In this document: in pieces, positions 1 to 5,598 of the stretch | Layout of the letters: each line of letters starts with the position of its first letter | How positions within the stretch are numbered: the stretch's first letter is position 1 | Assembly (NCBI GenBank): GCA_016716965.1 | Contig: JADJUP010000020.1 | Span: 1 to 30,636 of the forward strand | DNA: 30,636 nucleotides | Direction: 5' to 3' | DNA from: Sulfuritalea sp. | GTDB taxonomy: Bacteria > Pseudomonadota > Gammaproteobacteria > Burkholderiales > Rhodocyclaceae | Translations under genes and position numbers: made by a program | Notes under the pieces: model-generated | The model's input: the letters and a program-made list of their open reading frames with translations, nothing else | Database searches by the model: none | Told to the model about the DNA's origin: nothing

Positions 1-118
1 ACCGTTCTCCCCATGCCAGGCTCAGCCCTAGTTCCTGAGCTCTTCGTACATTCTCAATCGTGACGTCGGCACCTTGCGGCCACTCAGCCCGGAAGATGTC
101 GCGCTGTTCTCTGCCACC
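1..118 (-). pseudogene. Partial second copy of the neighbouring small gene, cut by window edge
   Basis: Directly after the TGA that ends the gene at 119..391, the same reading frame continues with a second copy of its central segment, around the motif AEWPQGADVTIENVRRAQEL followed by GLSLAWGER. The intact copy has the same block followed by GLTLSWGAS. I see no ATG, GTG or TTG between the TGA and the homologous block, so as written it has no start. It could be a decayed tandem duplicate, or the head of a gene using an unusual start. The function of the block is unknown. The rest lies beyond base 1. Confidence 0.45.
51..89. repeat. 39-bp direct repeat, copy 1
   Basis: This stretch is identical over 39 bases to 267..305. 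The spacing is 216 bp, exactly 72 codons, so both copies are read in the same frame on the minus strand. It is the most conserved core of a partial gene duplication. Confidence 0.9.
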
Positions 119-391
119 TCACGAGGCATAGCAAGTAATCCGTGGTACGTCTGTCTCCGTCCTGTTCCTTCGCTGCCTCCTTTCGGCGACGCTCTGGAGG
201 TACGCTGCCAGCCACGCCGAGGCGCCCCATGACAGGGTCAAGCCTAACTCCTGTGCCCTTCGCACGTTCTCAATCGTGACGTCGGCACCTTGCGGCCACT
301 CAGCCTTAAAGATGGCCCGTTGGTCCCTGCATGCTCCCTTGAGCATCCCGATCGTGATGCGCGGTGCGAGGCGAGCGGTGTGTTCAGTCAC
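119..391 (-). CDS. Small phage protein of unknown function (90 aa), duplicated in tandem
   Basis: I do not recognise the family. The GTG at 391..389 is chosen because it overlaps the stop of the upstream gene and follows a GAGAGGAGAGG-like Shine-Dalgarno. The longer same-frame ORF to 592 is only a shadow of 384..599. The product is about 90 residues: a basic N-terminal third, a helix-forming block AEWPQGADVTIENVRRAQEL near residues 30-50, then a helix ending in RRQRRNR. It is the last complete gene of a chain of small overlapping genes that starts at the promoter near 966..994. The block is repeated in frame downstream of the stop. No catalytic motif is visible. Confidence 0.6.
   Translation of the reverse strand: MTEHTARLAPRITIGMLKGACRDQRAIFKAEWPQGADVTIENVRRAQELGLTLSWGASAWLAAYLQSVAERRQRRNRTETDVPRITCYAS
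267..305. repeat. 39-bp direct repeat, copy 2
   Basis: Identical to 51..89 and located inside the intact gene 119..391, where it encodes the AEWPQGADVTIENV part of the product. Confidence 0.9.
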
Positions 392-599
392 GGTCGTACC
401 TCTCCTCTCGCAGTTCGTCGCGGATCTCCTGTTCGCGCTCCCAGTCGGGTTCGAGGTCGTCATCGACTTCGCAGTCCCCCTCGCAACAGTGCAAGTCGTT
501 CTCGCACATGTCGCAGTCGCACACACACTCCGGTTCAGGAGGCGTGAGGTAGGCGGCTTCGGCGCGATAGAAGGCGGGTGGCAGGATGTCACTACTCAT
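384..599 (-). CDS. Acidic Cys-cluster microprotein, likely metal-binding (71 aa)
   Basis: Seven cysteines and one histidine fall within 19 residues (about 25-43), in the pattern C-x-C-x-C-x2-C-x4-H-C-C-x3-C. An almost entirely charged tail follows, rich in Asp, Glu and Arg. Such a dense cluster suggests binding of zinc or another metal, but it fits no zinc-finger family I can name. The ATG at 599..597 overlaps the stop of the upstream gene as TGATG; a GTG one codon upstream is also possible. Its own stop overlaps the GTG of 119..391, so the genes are translationally coupled. The function is unknown. Confidence 0.65.
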   Translation of the reverse strand: MSSDILPPAFYRAEAAYLTPPEPECVCDCDMCENDLHCCEGDCEVDDDLEPDWEREQEIRDELREERYDRD

Positions 600-814
600 C
601 ACACAACCTCATGCTTTCGGCAAGACAACGTGCGTTCCGTCGCGGGGTAATCTGCCTCGTGGACGAGTTCCCATGCGAGGGCGTAGGCCCACATCTTCCG
701 ACCCGAGGTTACCTCGTCACAGGTAGGGCAGCGGAAAATGATCGGGAGTTCTTCGTTGTCCATCTCGTTGCCAGGGAGGACAGGGATGCGACTGAGTTCA
801 AGTTCTGCTATCAT
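599..814 (-). CDS. Small zinc-ribbon-like protein (71 aa)
   Basis: The protein carries a CPTC knuckle at about residues 31-34 and a second Cys-x2-His pair near the C terminus (SCRKHEVV), spaced as in small phage zinc ribbons. The start is uncertain. The ATG at 814 overlaps the stop of a 24-codon ORF as ATGA, and an internal ATG at 763 would still keep both metal pairs. A longer same-frame product could begin at a CTG near 923, which sits about 9 nt after a strong GAGGAGG downstream of the predicted promoter. The role is unknown; it is one of several Cys/His microproteins in this end of the window. Confidence 0.6.
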   Translation of the reverse strand: MIAELELSRIPVLPGNEMDNEELPIIFRCPTCDEVTSGRKMWAYALAWELVHEADYPATERTLSCRKHEVV

Positions 815-885
815 TGGAAGTGCCGGAAGTTCCTTTCGGTTTGCCTTTCTAGGGAGAGCCAGGTGTCGAGCCCCGGCTTTTCCAT
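811..885 (-). CDS. Possible 24-residue leader or microprotein
   Basis: The ORF opens with ATG at 885..883 and its TGA overlaps the ATG of the next gene as ATGA, the arrangement used throughout this genome. The product (MEKPGLDTWLSLERQTERNF and four more residues) could form one amphipathic helix. No Shine-Dalgarno is evident before it. The good GAGGAGG further upstream is too far away, so this could equally be untranslated leader. Confidence 0.3.
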   Translation of the reverse strand: MEKPGLDTWLSLERQTERNFRHFQ

Positions 886-965
886 TGTCGGTTAAACAGT
901 GTGGTGGATGGAACAGCGACTTACTCCTCCTCGGGCGATGTGCCCTGCCGAATCGGCTGAGCAGG

Positions 966-994
966 ATCAAACACCTAAATTGGGGCAGTGTCAA
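966..994 (-). promoter_or_regulatory. Sigma70-type promoter, TTGACA-17 nt-TTTGAT
   Basis: On the minus strand a perfect -35 TTGACA (994..989) is separated by 17 nt from TTTGAT (971..966). It lies just after the metallophosphoesterase stop and reads into the Cys-rich small genes. A short inverted repeat (GCCG-ATT-CGGC) and then a GAGGAGG follow just downstream. Confidence 0.6.
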
Positions 995-1050
995 TAGGTG
1001 GCTGGAAATTTCTTCCGGGGGCGGCCTAATCCCTGCCCTGGCTGCACACC

Positions 1051-2220
1051 TTAATCGAGCCATACCTTGTAGTTCGCTGTGACGCGCCCAACATCGGGGT
1101 CCACAAAGTGGACTCGCTGACTTGGTTTCGCTGACGCGGCCAGCATCACCCCGGCATAGCGGTTGTCACTCTCGGTCGATCCGGTCTGGTATACCGAACC
1201 CTCACCATTCGCCATGCTCCACTCGTTGTGGGTGTGGTAATGGCCTACATACACATCTCGGAATGCCCACGGGTATGCACCTGAGCGCCAACGGTTGACG
1301 TGTTGGACGATAGTGTTCGGGGAGGCAAACCCGTTGCGCCCCACTTCGTCTCCGTGTATAAGCAGGGCGCGGTAGTTTCCGATCTCGATGCGCTGGATAT
1401 CTTCGGGGCAGTCATTCCACGTCAGGCGCTTTTCGTCGGACAGGAGTTGCCGCGCCAGTTCATAGGTCATGCGGTCGATGTTATCCGAGCGTGGCACGGC
1501 GTCCCGCTTAGAGCCGATGCGCCCGTGGTTTCCCCATTCTGCGACTACTTCGACAGTCTCGTAGACTGAAAGTGCATAGCGCACTACGTCCACTTCGAGG
1601 CGCGAGATGGAGACAAACTGAGCGAAGATTGTTGAATCGATCTCGAACGCCTGGCCGGGGAAATTGAACAATCCCTCACCCATATCGCCACCGAAGGCGA
1701 TAACACAGTGGTTCACCGGATGGTCGGCTCGCTGAATGTCCGTAATTCGAGCAGCTTTTTCGCACAAACGCATGACGCGTTCACGCATCACCTGGGAGTT
1801 GTAACTCGTGGTGAGTTTACCCCCCTGCCAATCGGTCAAGTGCCAGAGCGCAACCTCGGGCCGTTTGCGCCGATCCTTAGATGGCATCGGGACGGAGGAA
1901 ATAGGGCCGAGGGTAAGTGTGGCCTCTCGGGCAGCTGTGATAGTCGCATCAACCAGATCCTCGGTGCGCTCTTTCGCTTTCGCCAGTTGGCGCTGTACGT
2001 GGACGAGCGCCCTTCGCAGGTCCTCGGTGCGTTCATCTGGTTCGTTCGCTGGTATTCCAGTGACCCCTGGCACATTCCCGAATGCTGGGATCGATTCCTG
2101 TTGCTTTGCTTCGCTCAGGAGTCGACGCACGCTGGATTGCTTCATCCCCAGGAGGGCAGCAATCTCGGCATTCGATTTGCCATCGGCGCGGAGGTTGAGG
2201 GCCAGTTCGCCTTTTCTCAT
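1051..2220 (-). CDS. HTH-containing calcineurin-like metallophosphoesterase (389 aa)
   Basis: Residues about 8-38 form a helix-turn-helix (GKSNAEIAALLGMKQSSVRR), followed by a helical linker. From about residue 123 come the metallophosphoesterase motifs in order: TDWQGG (D130, Q132), GGDMGE (D179, E182), GNH (N231, H232), HGD (H289, D291) and GHYHTH (H327, H329, H331). The family binds two metal ions and hydrolyses phosphodiesters or phosphomonoesters; phage members are often assumed to act on nucleic acids. The first motif has Gln where D-x-H is usual. The ATG at 2220 is chosen because it overlaps the upstream stop as ATGA; a longer in-frame ORF extends to 2271. The HTH suggests DNA targeting. 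Its substrate is unknown. Confidence 0.8.
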   Translation of the reverse strand: MRKGELALNLRADGKSNAEIAALLGMKQSSVRRLLSEAKQQESIPAFGNVPGVTGIPANEPDERTEDLRRALVHVQRQLAKAKERTEDLVDATITAAREATLTLGPISSVPMPSKDRRKRPEVALWHLTDWQGGKLTTSYNSQVMRERVMRLCEKAARITDIQRADHPVNHCVIAFGGDMGEGLFNFPGQAFEIDSTIFAQFVSISRLEVDVVRYALSVYETVEVVAEWGNHGRIGSKRDAVPRSDNIDRMTYELARQLLSDEKRLTWNDCPEDIQRIEIGNYRALLIHGDEVGRNGFASPNTIVQHVNRWRSGAYPWAFRDVYVGHYHTHNEWSMANGEGSVYQTGSTESDNRYAGVMLAASAKPSQRVHFVDPDVGRVTANYKVWLD

Positions 2221-2591
2221 GCGGAGAAGTCCCGTCCTCGCCCGTCCAGTTCGAGCTTGAGGAGGACGCACATGACGGCAATGTCCCGCAAGGTATCCTG
2301 TATGGTCTCGTCCGCAACCTTCACGTCCCCGTCCTTCTCGAAGATGGACTTGAGGCGAAAGAACTTTTCTGCTAGCCGCCCAAGCATCCCGCGTTCAATA
2401 GGAATGCCCATCATGGAAGCCGAGAAGCGGTAGTTCGCCAGCCTGTCGGCAGAGTCCGCCGTGTAGTCGGAGCACTTGGCAGCGTGGAGTTTGTAGATAG
2501 CTTCCAGTTCGTTGCGGAACTCGTCCACATTGAGGCGTCCACCGAGGACACTACCGAAGGCAAAGTCGGAGTCGAGTCGTTCTTCCGTCAT
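2217..2591 (-). CDS. Nmad1/DUF1599-like protein (124 aa)
   Basis: The alpha-helical pattern matches what I recall of the nucleotide modification associated domain 1 (DUF1599) family: a KCSDYTADSADRLANYRFSA block near residues 39-58, then LGRLAEKFFRLKSIF, then a terminal DETIQDTLRDIAVMCVLL helix. This family is common in phages and is proposed to be linked to nucleotide or DNA base modification; its biochemistry is not settled. A MazG-type all-alpha pyrophosphohydrolase is the main alternative, but its metal-binding Glu motifs are not obvious. The ATG at 2591 has an AGAAAGG upstream and follows an intrinsic terminator. The gene ends in ATGA overlap with the metallophosphoesterase, suggesting joint expression. 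Confidence 0.55.
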   Translation of the reverse strand: MTEERLDSDFAFGSVLGGRLNVDEFRNELEAIYKLHAAKCSDYTADSADRLANYRFSASMMGIPIERGMLGRLAEKFFRLKSIFEKDGDVKVADETIQDTLRDIAVMCVLLKLELDGRGRDFSA

Positions 2592-2610
2592 ACGCGAATG
2601 GCCTTTCTTT

Positions 2611-2639
2611 GAGAAAGGGCGCTGCCGCTCGCAGCGCCC
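2611..2639 (-). terminator. Intrinsic terminator after the lysis module
   Basis: There is a perfect 9-bp stem GGGCGCTGC/GCAGCGCCC (2617..2625 and 2631..2639) with a 5-base loop. On the minus strand it is followed by TTTCTC. It sits between the small gene ending at 2658 and the Nmad1-like gene, so it probably ends the late transcript, perhaps leakily because the T-run is short. Confidence 0.65.
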
Positions 2640-2657
2640 TGTCCTAAGCGGGCTGAG

Positions 2658-2777
2658 TCACTGGTATGGGAGTGGCTTCCAACCGTCCATGCCACACCAC
2701 ATACAGAGCCAGTGCTCACAGTTTTGGAGGGTGCCAAGCACCCTTAGTTCGGTTCGCGGGTGGGGGCAGTATGGCAC
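2658..2777 (-). CDS. 39-aa Cys/His microprotein (putative zinc ribbon)
   Basis: The product starts VPYCPHPRTELRV and contains CEHWLCMWCGMDGW. Ligand candidates are C4, H6, C20, H22, C25 and C28, giving Cys-x4-Cys-x2-Cys after an initial Cys-x-His. The GTG at 2777 lies 4 nt after the holin stop. A TTG further upstream in the same frame is possible, and no strong Shine-Dalgarno is seen for either. It is too short for most ORF filters, but its composition matches the other Cys-rich microproteins around the lysis genes. The function is unknown. Confidence 0.5.
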   Translation of the reverse strand: MPYCPHPRTELRVLGTLQNCEHWLCMWCGMDGWKPLPYQ

Positions 2778-2781
2778 GCTA

Positions 2782-2994
2782 TCAGGCCGTCTGTTCCCCG
2801 AAAAGCCCAAGCTCACGCAGGAGCCGGTAGCCTGCGGTGCCTACTGCCCCGACAAGGGCGGCACCGAGGGATTCGATGTCGATGGTCCCCGCGCCGTCTA
2901 CGAACTGCTGGAACGCAGTCGAGGCGACGAAGAAGGCGGCGGCGTCACGGACGAACTTCTCCGCGACATAGACCCAGTTGATGCCAGAGAACAT
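2782..2994 (-). CDS. r1t-type holin candidate (70 aa)
   Basis: This small protein has a helix with an AAAFFVASTAFQQFV membrane segment (about residues 18-32), a short acidic linker with GTIDIES, and a second hydrophobic helix SLGAALVGAVGTAGYRLL (about 42-59). That layout, with the N-terminal W...AEKFVRDA pattern, resembles the phage r1t holin family, which forms lesions in the inner membrane so that endolysin can reach the wall. It overlaps the upstream stop as TAATG and lies two genes after the M23 endolysin. Family assignment is by pattern only. Confidence 0.6.
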   Translation of the reverse strand: MFSGINWVYVAEKFVRDAAAFFVASTAFQQFVDGAGTIDIESLGAALVGAVGTAGYRLLRELGLFGEQTA

Positions 2995-3491
2995 TAGCGG
3001 GTGGCCCCGCCAGCGCCCGGAATCGGCCCGATGTTCGCGCCGGTCTCATTCGGCATCGGCAGGTTCTCGTTGAGTTCAGCGATGAGTTCGCGGGCTTCAG
3101 CGATGTAGGCTTCGGCCTGGATCTTCATGAGCGTTGCGCGGTCAACCTTGCTCTGTGCATGGCGGGCAGCGATGTCGCGGGCGTTGCGGAAGCCGTCGAG
3201 GACTTCCACCTGGCGTTCATCAATTAGGGACACTGGTTCTTCTCCTCCCGCACTTTCCGGGGCGGGCACCGGGTTGGATTTAGTTCTCTTTACGCACGGG
3301 AAGCCATAGTAGTGGTTGGCGTAGCAATGGCTGCATAGTGGCGGTACAGTCCGCTGCGGACAACTGTGGCTCTCTCCCCACCTGACCAGCAGGCCACAAG
3401 TACCGCACGTGCAACCGGGGGGGGGTAACGTAGTTAGCCAGTTGCCGGGCATGCCCGTGCTATCTGTTGTGTAGTAGTTGAGGACAGCCAT
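2994..3491 (-). CDS. Cys-rich N-terminal, coiled-coil C-terminal protein (165 aa)
   Basis: The first 70 residues carry two knuckle pairs, CTCGTC (about residues 27-32) and CSHCYANHYYGFPC (about 53-66), with another Cys near 44, so a zinc-binding fold is likely. A Pro-rich hinge follows. Residues about 90-145 then form a long helix (QVEVLDGFRNARDIAARHAQ onward, ending AEARELIAELNENL) that could be a coiled coil. A Gly/Pro tail closes it. It lies between the M23 endolysin and the holin, with the ATG immediately after the endolysin stop. The family is not recognised; a lysis regulator or a structural adaptor are guesses. Confidence 0.65.
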   Translation of the reverse strand: MAVLNYYTTDSTGMPGNWLTTLPPPGCTCGTCGLLVRWGESHSCPQRTVPPLCSHCYANHYYGFPCVKRTKSNPVPAPESAGGEEPVSLIDERQVEVLDGFRNARDIAARHAQSKVDRATLMKIQAEAYIAEARELIAELNENLPMPNETGANIGPIPGAGGATR

Positions 3492-4244
3492 CTACTTCTT
3501 CTCCAGTCGGGCCAGCAGTTCGCCAAGCCCATCGATGAGTTCCTGTTTCAGTGATGGGTCACTCCCCCCTGCCGCAATCTGGGTTACAAGGATAGTCAGT
3601 TCGGCGAATCGCTTGTAGGCGAGTTGGCCACTGAGGAGGGCGGAGAATCCCCGCTGGTCCGCGTGCTGGAGAGCCTGCTCTCCGAAGAGGTCGGGCTTGT
3701 CAGTGGTACTGGCTGGGCCAAGGATACCATTCCCGCCGATGAGTTTTTCGAGGCGGAGAACTTTCGCCTCAAGGTTCGCAAGACGGACATTGGGGTCTAC
3801 TCCTCCCACGGCGGGGTTCAGGTAGGCAAGTGGATCGTCGGACAGGTTGGCATCCTTCGGGAAACTTTCGTTCTTCGAGAGTTGCCAGTGGAGGTGAGGC
3901 CCGGTGGTGGTGCCGGTCATCCCGACGTATCCTATCCGGGTGCCGGGCAGCAATGTCATCCCGACAGATACGGCGGGGTCAACGCTCAGGAGATGGGCAT
4001 AGATCGAGTACCAGGGTGTCCCGACATGGTCGAGGACGACGCAGATCCCGAAGCTCCCATCTCCCCAGCCATCTCCCGGCTTATGGATGGCAACGACCTT
4101 CCCCACCCCTGGACAAACTACCTCAGTCCCGGTAGGTGCCCCAATGTCCACCCCAAGATGGGGCGACTGGTAGCCTTCGGTCTGAAGCCAGCGGCCAGTG
4201 ATTTGCCCAACGACGGGGAGACGGGTGAAAACGAGGTCGGCCAG
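3492..4244 (-). CDS. M23 (LytM-type) zinc endopeptidase endolysin, probable CTG start
   Basis: M23 peptidases cut peptide cross-links of peptidoglycan. From a CTG at 4244 the product is 250 aa with FTRLPVVGQITGRWLQTEGY, then PHLGVDIGAP (H29, D33), YAHL (H84) and GPHLHW (H117, H119): the full HxxxD plus HxH zinc site and the second catalytic His. The first ordinary start, a GTG at 4151, would remove H29, so it cannot give a complete active site. A GGGGT lies about 8 nt before the CTG. The CTG directly follows, in frame, the TAA of the 43-aa gene upstream. After the domain comes a coiled-coil segment (NLEAKVLRLEKL, about 154-166) and a helical tail that may anchor it. It sits two genes before the holin. 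Confidence 0.8.
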   Translation of the reverse strand: MADLVFTRLPVVGQITGRWLQTEGYQSPHLGVDIGAPTGTEVVCPGVGKVVAIHKPGDGWGDGSFGICVVLDHVGTPWYSIYAHLLSVDPAVSVGMTLLPGTRIGYVGMTGTTTGPHLHWQLSKNESFPKDANLSDDPLAYLNPAVGGVDPNVRLANLEAKVLRLEKLIGGNGILGPASTTDKPDLFGEQALQHADQRGFSALLSGQLAYKRFAELTILVTQIAAGGSDPSLKQELIDGLGELLARLEKK

Positions 4245-4376
4245 TTACTTACCCCAGTACGAGTGTTCGTGCCTATACTGCACGCCGCAGATGGTACACG
4301 CCACGATCTGATGGCCGGTGCGCTCGACTGCCTGGTAATCGCAGCCGAGGAACATGTGCTTGAGGGTTTCTTTCAT
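4245..4376 (-). CDS. 43-aa Cys/His microprotein in frame with the endolysin
   Basis: ATG at 4376 has an AAGGAG 6-7 nt upstream and overlaps the previous stop as ATGA, so translation is well supported. The product has a Cys at 12, a His at 22, a C-x2-C pair (CTICG, near residues 27-30) and a terminal RHEH, so a small zinc ribbon is likely. It ends in TAA and the very next in-frame codon is the apparent CTG start of the M23 endolysin. It may be a separate peptide coupled to the endolysin, or occasional readthrough could fuse it as an N-terminal zinc module. The function is unknown. Confidence 0.7.
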   Translation of the reverse strand: MKETLKHMFLGCDYQAVERTGHQIVACTICGVQYRHEHSYWGK

Positions 4377-4585
4377 TCAGTTACTCCTTCTCGTTTGAGA
4401 ATCTTTGATCGCGGGGTATTGGGATAGAGCCGCGCCCATATCATACCCCAGAACCCGTGTTTCTTGCATCTGAGGCAAACGCACTCCCCCCAGCCCTTCC
4501 AAAAGTTGTCAACGCCCACCCACACGGGAACCTGGCAGTGACAGAGGAACCTCTCTGGGACGTACGGGCCAGAGGTCACTTTCAT
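4373..4585 (-). CDS. 70-aa Cys-rich small protein (putative zinc ribbon)
   Basis: Starting at ATG 4585 the product contains LCHCQVPVWVG (about residues 15-25) and ECVCLRCKKHGFWG (about 35-48), giving pairs C-x-C and C-x-C-x2-C plus a His. It is rich in Trp and ends basic (RSKILKREG). The longer same-frame ORF to 4846 is a shadow of two other small genes. The Shine-Dalgarno for the ATG is weak; a GGAGGG lies about 20 nt away. The stop overlaps the next ATG as ATGA. The function is unknown. Confidence 0.6.
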   Translation of the reverse strand: MKVTSGPYVPERFLCHCQVPVWVGVDNFWKGWGECVCLRCKKHGFWGMIWARLYPNTPRSKILKREGVTE

Positions 4586-4596
4586 TCGGGTGGCAG

Positions 4597-4731
4597 CTAT
4601 GGCGTGTCCCTCCAGCGGAGAATGTGATACCTGACAGCAAGGGCGTGGACCACTACGGCGCATACCGCGAGCACTCCGGCGTAGAAGTGAACCACGGCGA
4701 GCGTGAGTTGCGTGGTACTTTCTGTCTTCAC
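4597..4731 (-). CDS. 44-aa single-pass membrane protein in the lysis module
   Basis: GTG at 4731 overlaps the stop of the upstream gene as GTGA. The product has a short polar N terminus, a hydrophobic helix (about residues 9-33, LTLAVVHFYAGVLAVCAVVV in its core) and a positively charged tail RYHILRWRDTP, predicting one membrane span with a cytoplasmic basic C terminus by the positive-inside rule. Its size and place beside lysis genes suggest an accessory holin, antiholin or spanin-like factor, but no family is recognisable. Confidence 0.6.
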   Translation of the reverse strand: MKTESTTQLTLAVVHFYAGVLAVCAVVVHALAVRYHILRWRDTP

Positions 4732-4838
4732 TTGTTCTCCTTACACTTGAGTTTCGGCCAGTTCTTCCAGTCGCCGTGGTCGTCATACGGTGCCTTGCAC
4801 AACGGGCAAACACCGTCCGGATCTGTTCGTACTGCCAT
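4728..4838 (-). CDS. 36-aa zinc-knuckle microprotein
   Basis: The product reads MAVRTDPDGVCPLCKAPYDD and continues to KLKCKENK. It has one clear C-x2-C knuckle (C11, C14), a His at 21 and a further Cys at 32, enough for a minimal zinc site. No strong Shine-Dalgarno is seen upstream of the ATG. Its stop overlaps the GTG of the membrane microprotein. Retention of a knuckle in such a short ORF, in a string of similar ones, argues for a real gene. The role is unknown. Confidence 0.55.
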   Translation of the reverse strand: MAVRTDPDGVCPLCKAPYDDHGDWKNWPKLKCKENK

Positions 4839-4885
4839 CTGGTCAAACTAGTTTACTTGACTTGCCCTGCAACAGTCTACGTAAT

Positions 4886-5149
4886 TTACGCTTCCCTGCC
4901 CAGAAAAAATGCAACTACCGCAGGGGGCATCGAGATGAGAGCGCCACGCAACCAGTCCACTCCGGAGAGGAACCCCCTCTGGCGGTCTGAAATACGTTCC
5001 AATTCTGTCACGCGATCCTTGAGGTCTTTGAGTTCAGTGTTCACTTCGCCTCGAAACTCACGGAACTCGCGTTCCATGTTCTCGAACATCGTAAGTAAAC
5101 GGACAAGGATGTCTCGATCGCTGAATGAATTAAGTGGTGCGTCGCTCAA
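4886..5149 (-). CDS. XhlA-like coiled-coil membrane protein (87 aa)
   Basis: TTG at 5149 overlaps the TGA of the CAP gene and has a GGCGGTGG upstream, which sets this start; the longer ORF to 5347 is a shadow. Residues about 13-58 form a charged coiled coil (EREFREFRGEVNTELKDLKD and onward to VTELERISDRQRGF). A hydrophobic C-terminal span follows (about 66-83, LRGALISMPPAVVAFFLG). This matches the layout of XhlA-type proteins, which act with holins in host membrane lysis in some Bacillus prophages. Its place beside holin and endolysin supports a lysis role. A membrane tether for another lysis protein is the alternative. Confidence 0.65.
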   Translation of the reverse strand: MSDAPLNSFSDRDILVRLLTMFENMEREFREFRGEVNTELKDLKDRVTELERISDRQRGFLSGVDWLRGALISMPPAVVAFFLGREA

Positions 5150-5598
5150 GTGTTGCCACCGCCGAGAAATATTTGCGCGAAGTATCGGAAGCCATTTCCC
5201 TCCGAATACCCAATGCCTATAGAATCGAAGTCCTGTGCTTCGAGTATATTGCTCCGGTGGAGCGGAGAAGCCATCAAACCACGTATTGCTTCCTGTGCGC
5301 TCAATTCTTTGGGCCAGTTGTTCAGCGCCAGGTTCTCCCCCGCCCATGCGTAGGAGACCCCCAGAGAGGCGAGGGTGGCGGTGTAGCCTGTTACCCCATC
5401 CGGGGTCAGGTGGCCGAAGTAGTTGCGTGCGGCCATATCGTCAGTCCGCATCTGGGCGGCAGTATCGAGAGTAGCGCTGCGGCGGTAGGGTAGGAGAAAC
5501 ACGGAGGACCGCTGCCAGTTCGTCAGGGCGAACAGCGTGTCTGCCGGGTTCGGGTCGGCATGGTCTCGGGCGAGCCCTGGGATACGGAGCCGGAACAT
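5146..5598 (-). CDS. CAP (SCP/PR-1) domain protein (150 aa)
   Basis: Residues about 40-145 carry the CAP signatures: MAARNYFGHLTPDG (H63), AGENLA (E88), a helix ending MASPLHRSNIL (H114), and GIGYSEGNGFRYFAQIFL. CAP proteins are alpha-beta-alpha sandwich proteins of varied function, some binding lipids or acting on envelopes. They occur in phages near lysis or tail genes, where their job is not established. No signal peptide is seen. The ATG at 5598 overlaps the upstream stop as TGATG. It leads the lysis module and is coupled to the XhlA-like gene, so a wall- or envelope-directed role is likely. Confidence 0.8.
   Translation of the reverse strand: MFRLRIPGLARDHADPNPADTLFALTNWQRSSVFLLPYRRSATLDTAAQMRTDDMAARNYFGHLTPDGVTGYTATLASLGVSYAWAGENLALNNWPKELSAQEAIRGLMASPLHRSNILEAQDFDSIGIGYSEGNGFRYFAQIFLGGGNT

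Noticed and set aside
1708..2433. Plus-strand ORF of 241 codons opposite the metallophosphoesterase
   Set aside because: Shadow frame: the minus strand carries recognisable catalytic motifs throughout and the plus product has no domain-like pattern.
3624..4427. Plus-strand ORF of 267 codons opposite the endolysin
   Set aside because: Antisense to the M23 motifs and to the small coupled gene; no start signal.
4843..4862. Palindromic stretch gtcaaactagtttacttgac as operator or attachment site
   Set aside because: Contains a 10-bp palindrome but has no second copy in the window, no promoter next to it and no integrase gene.
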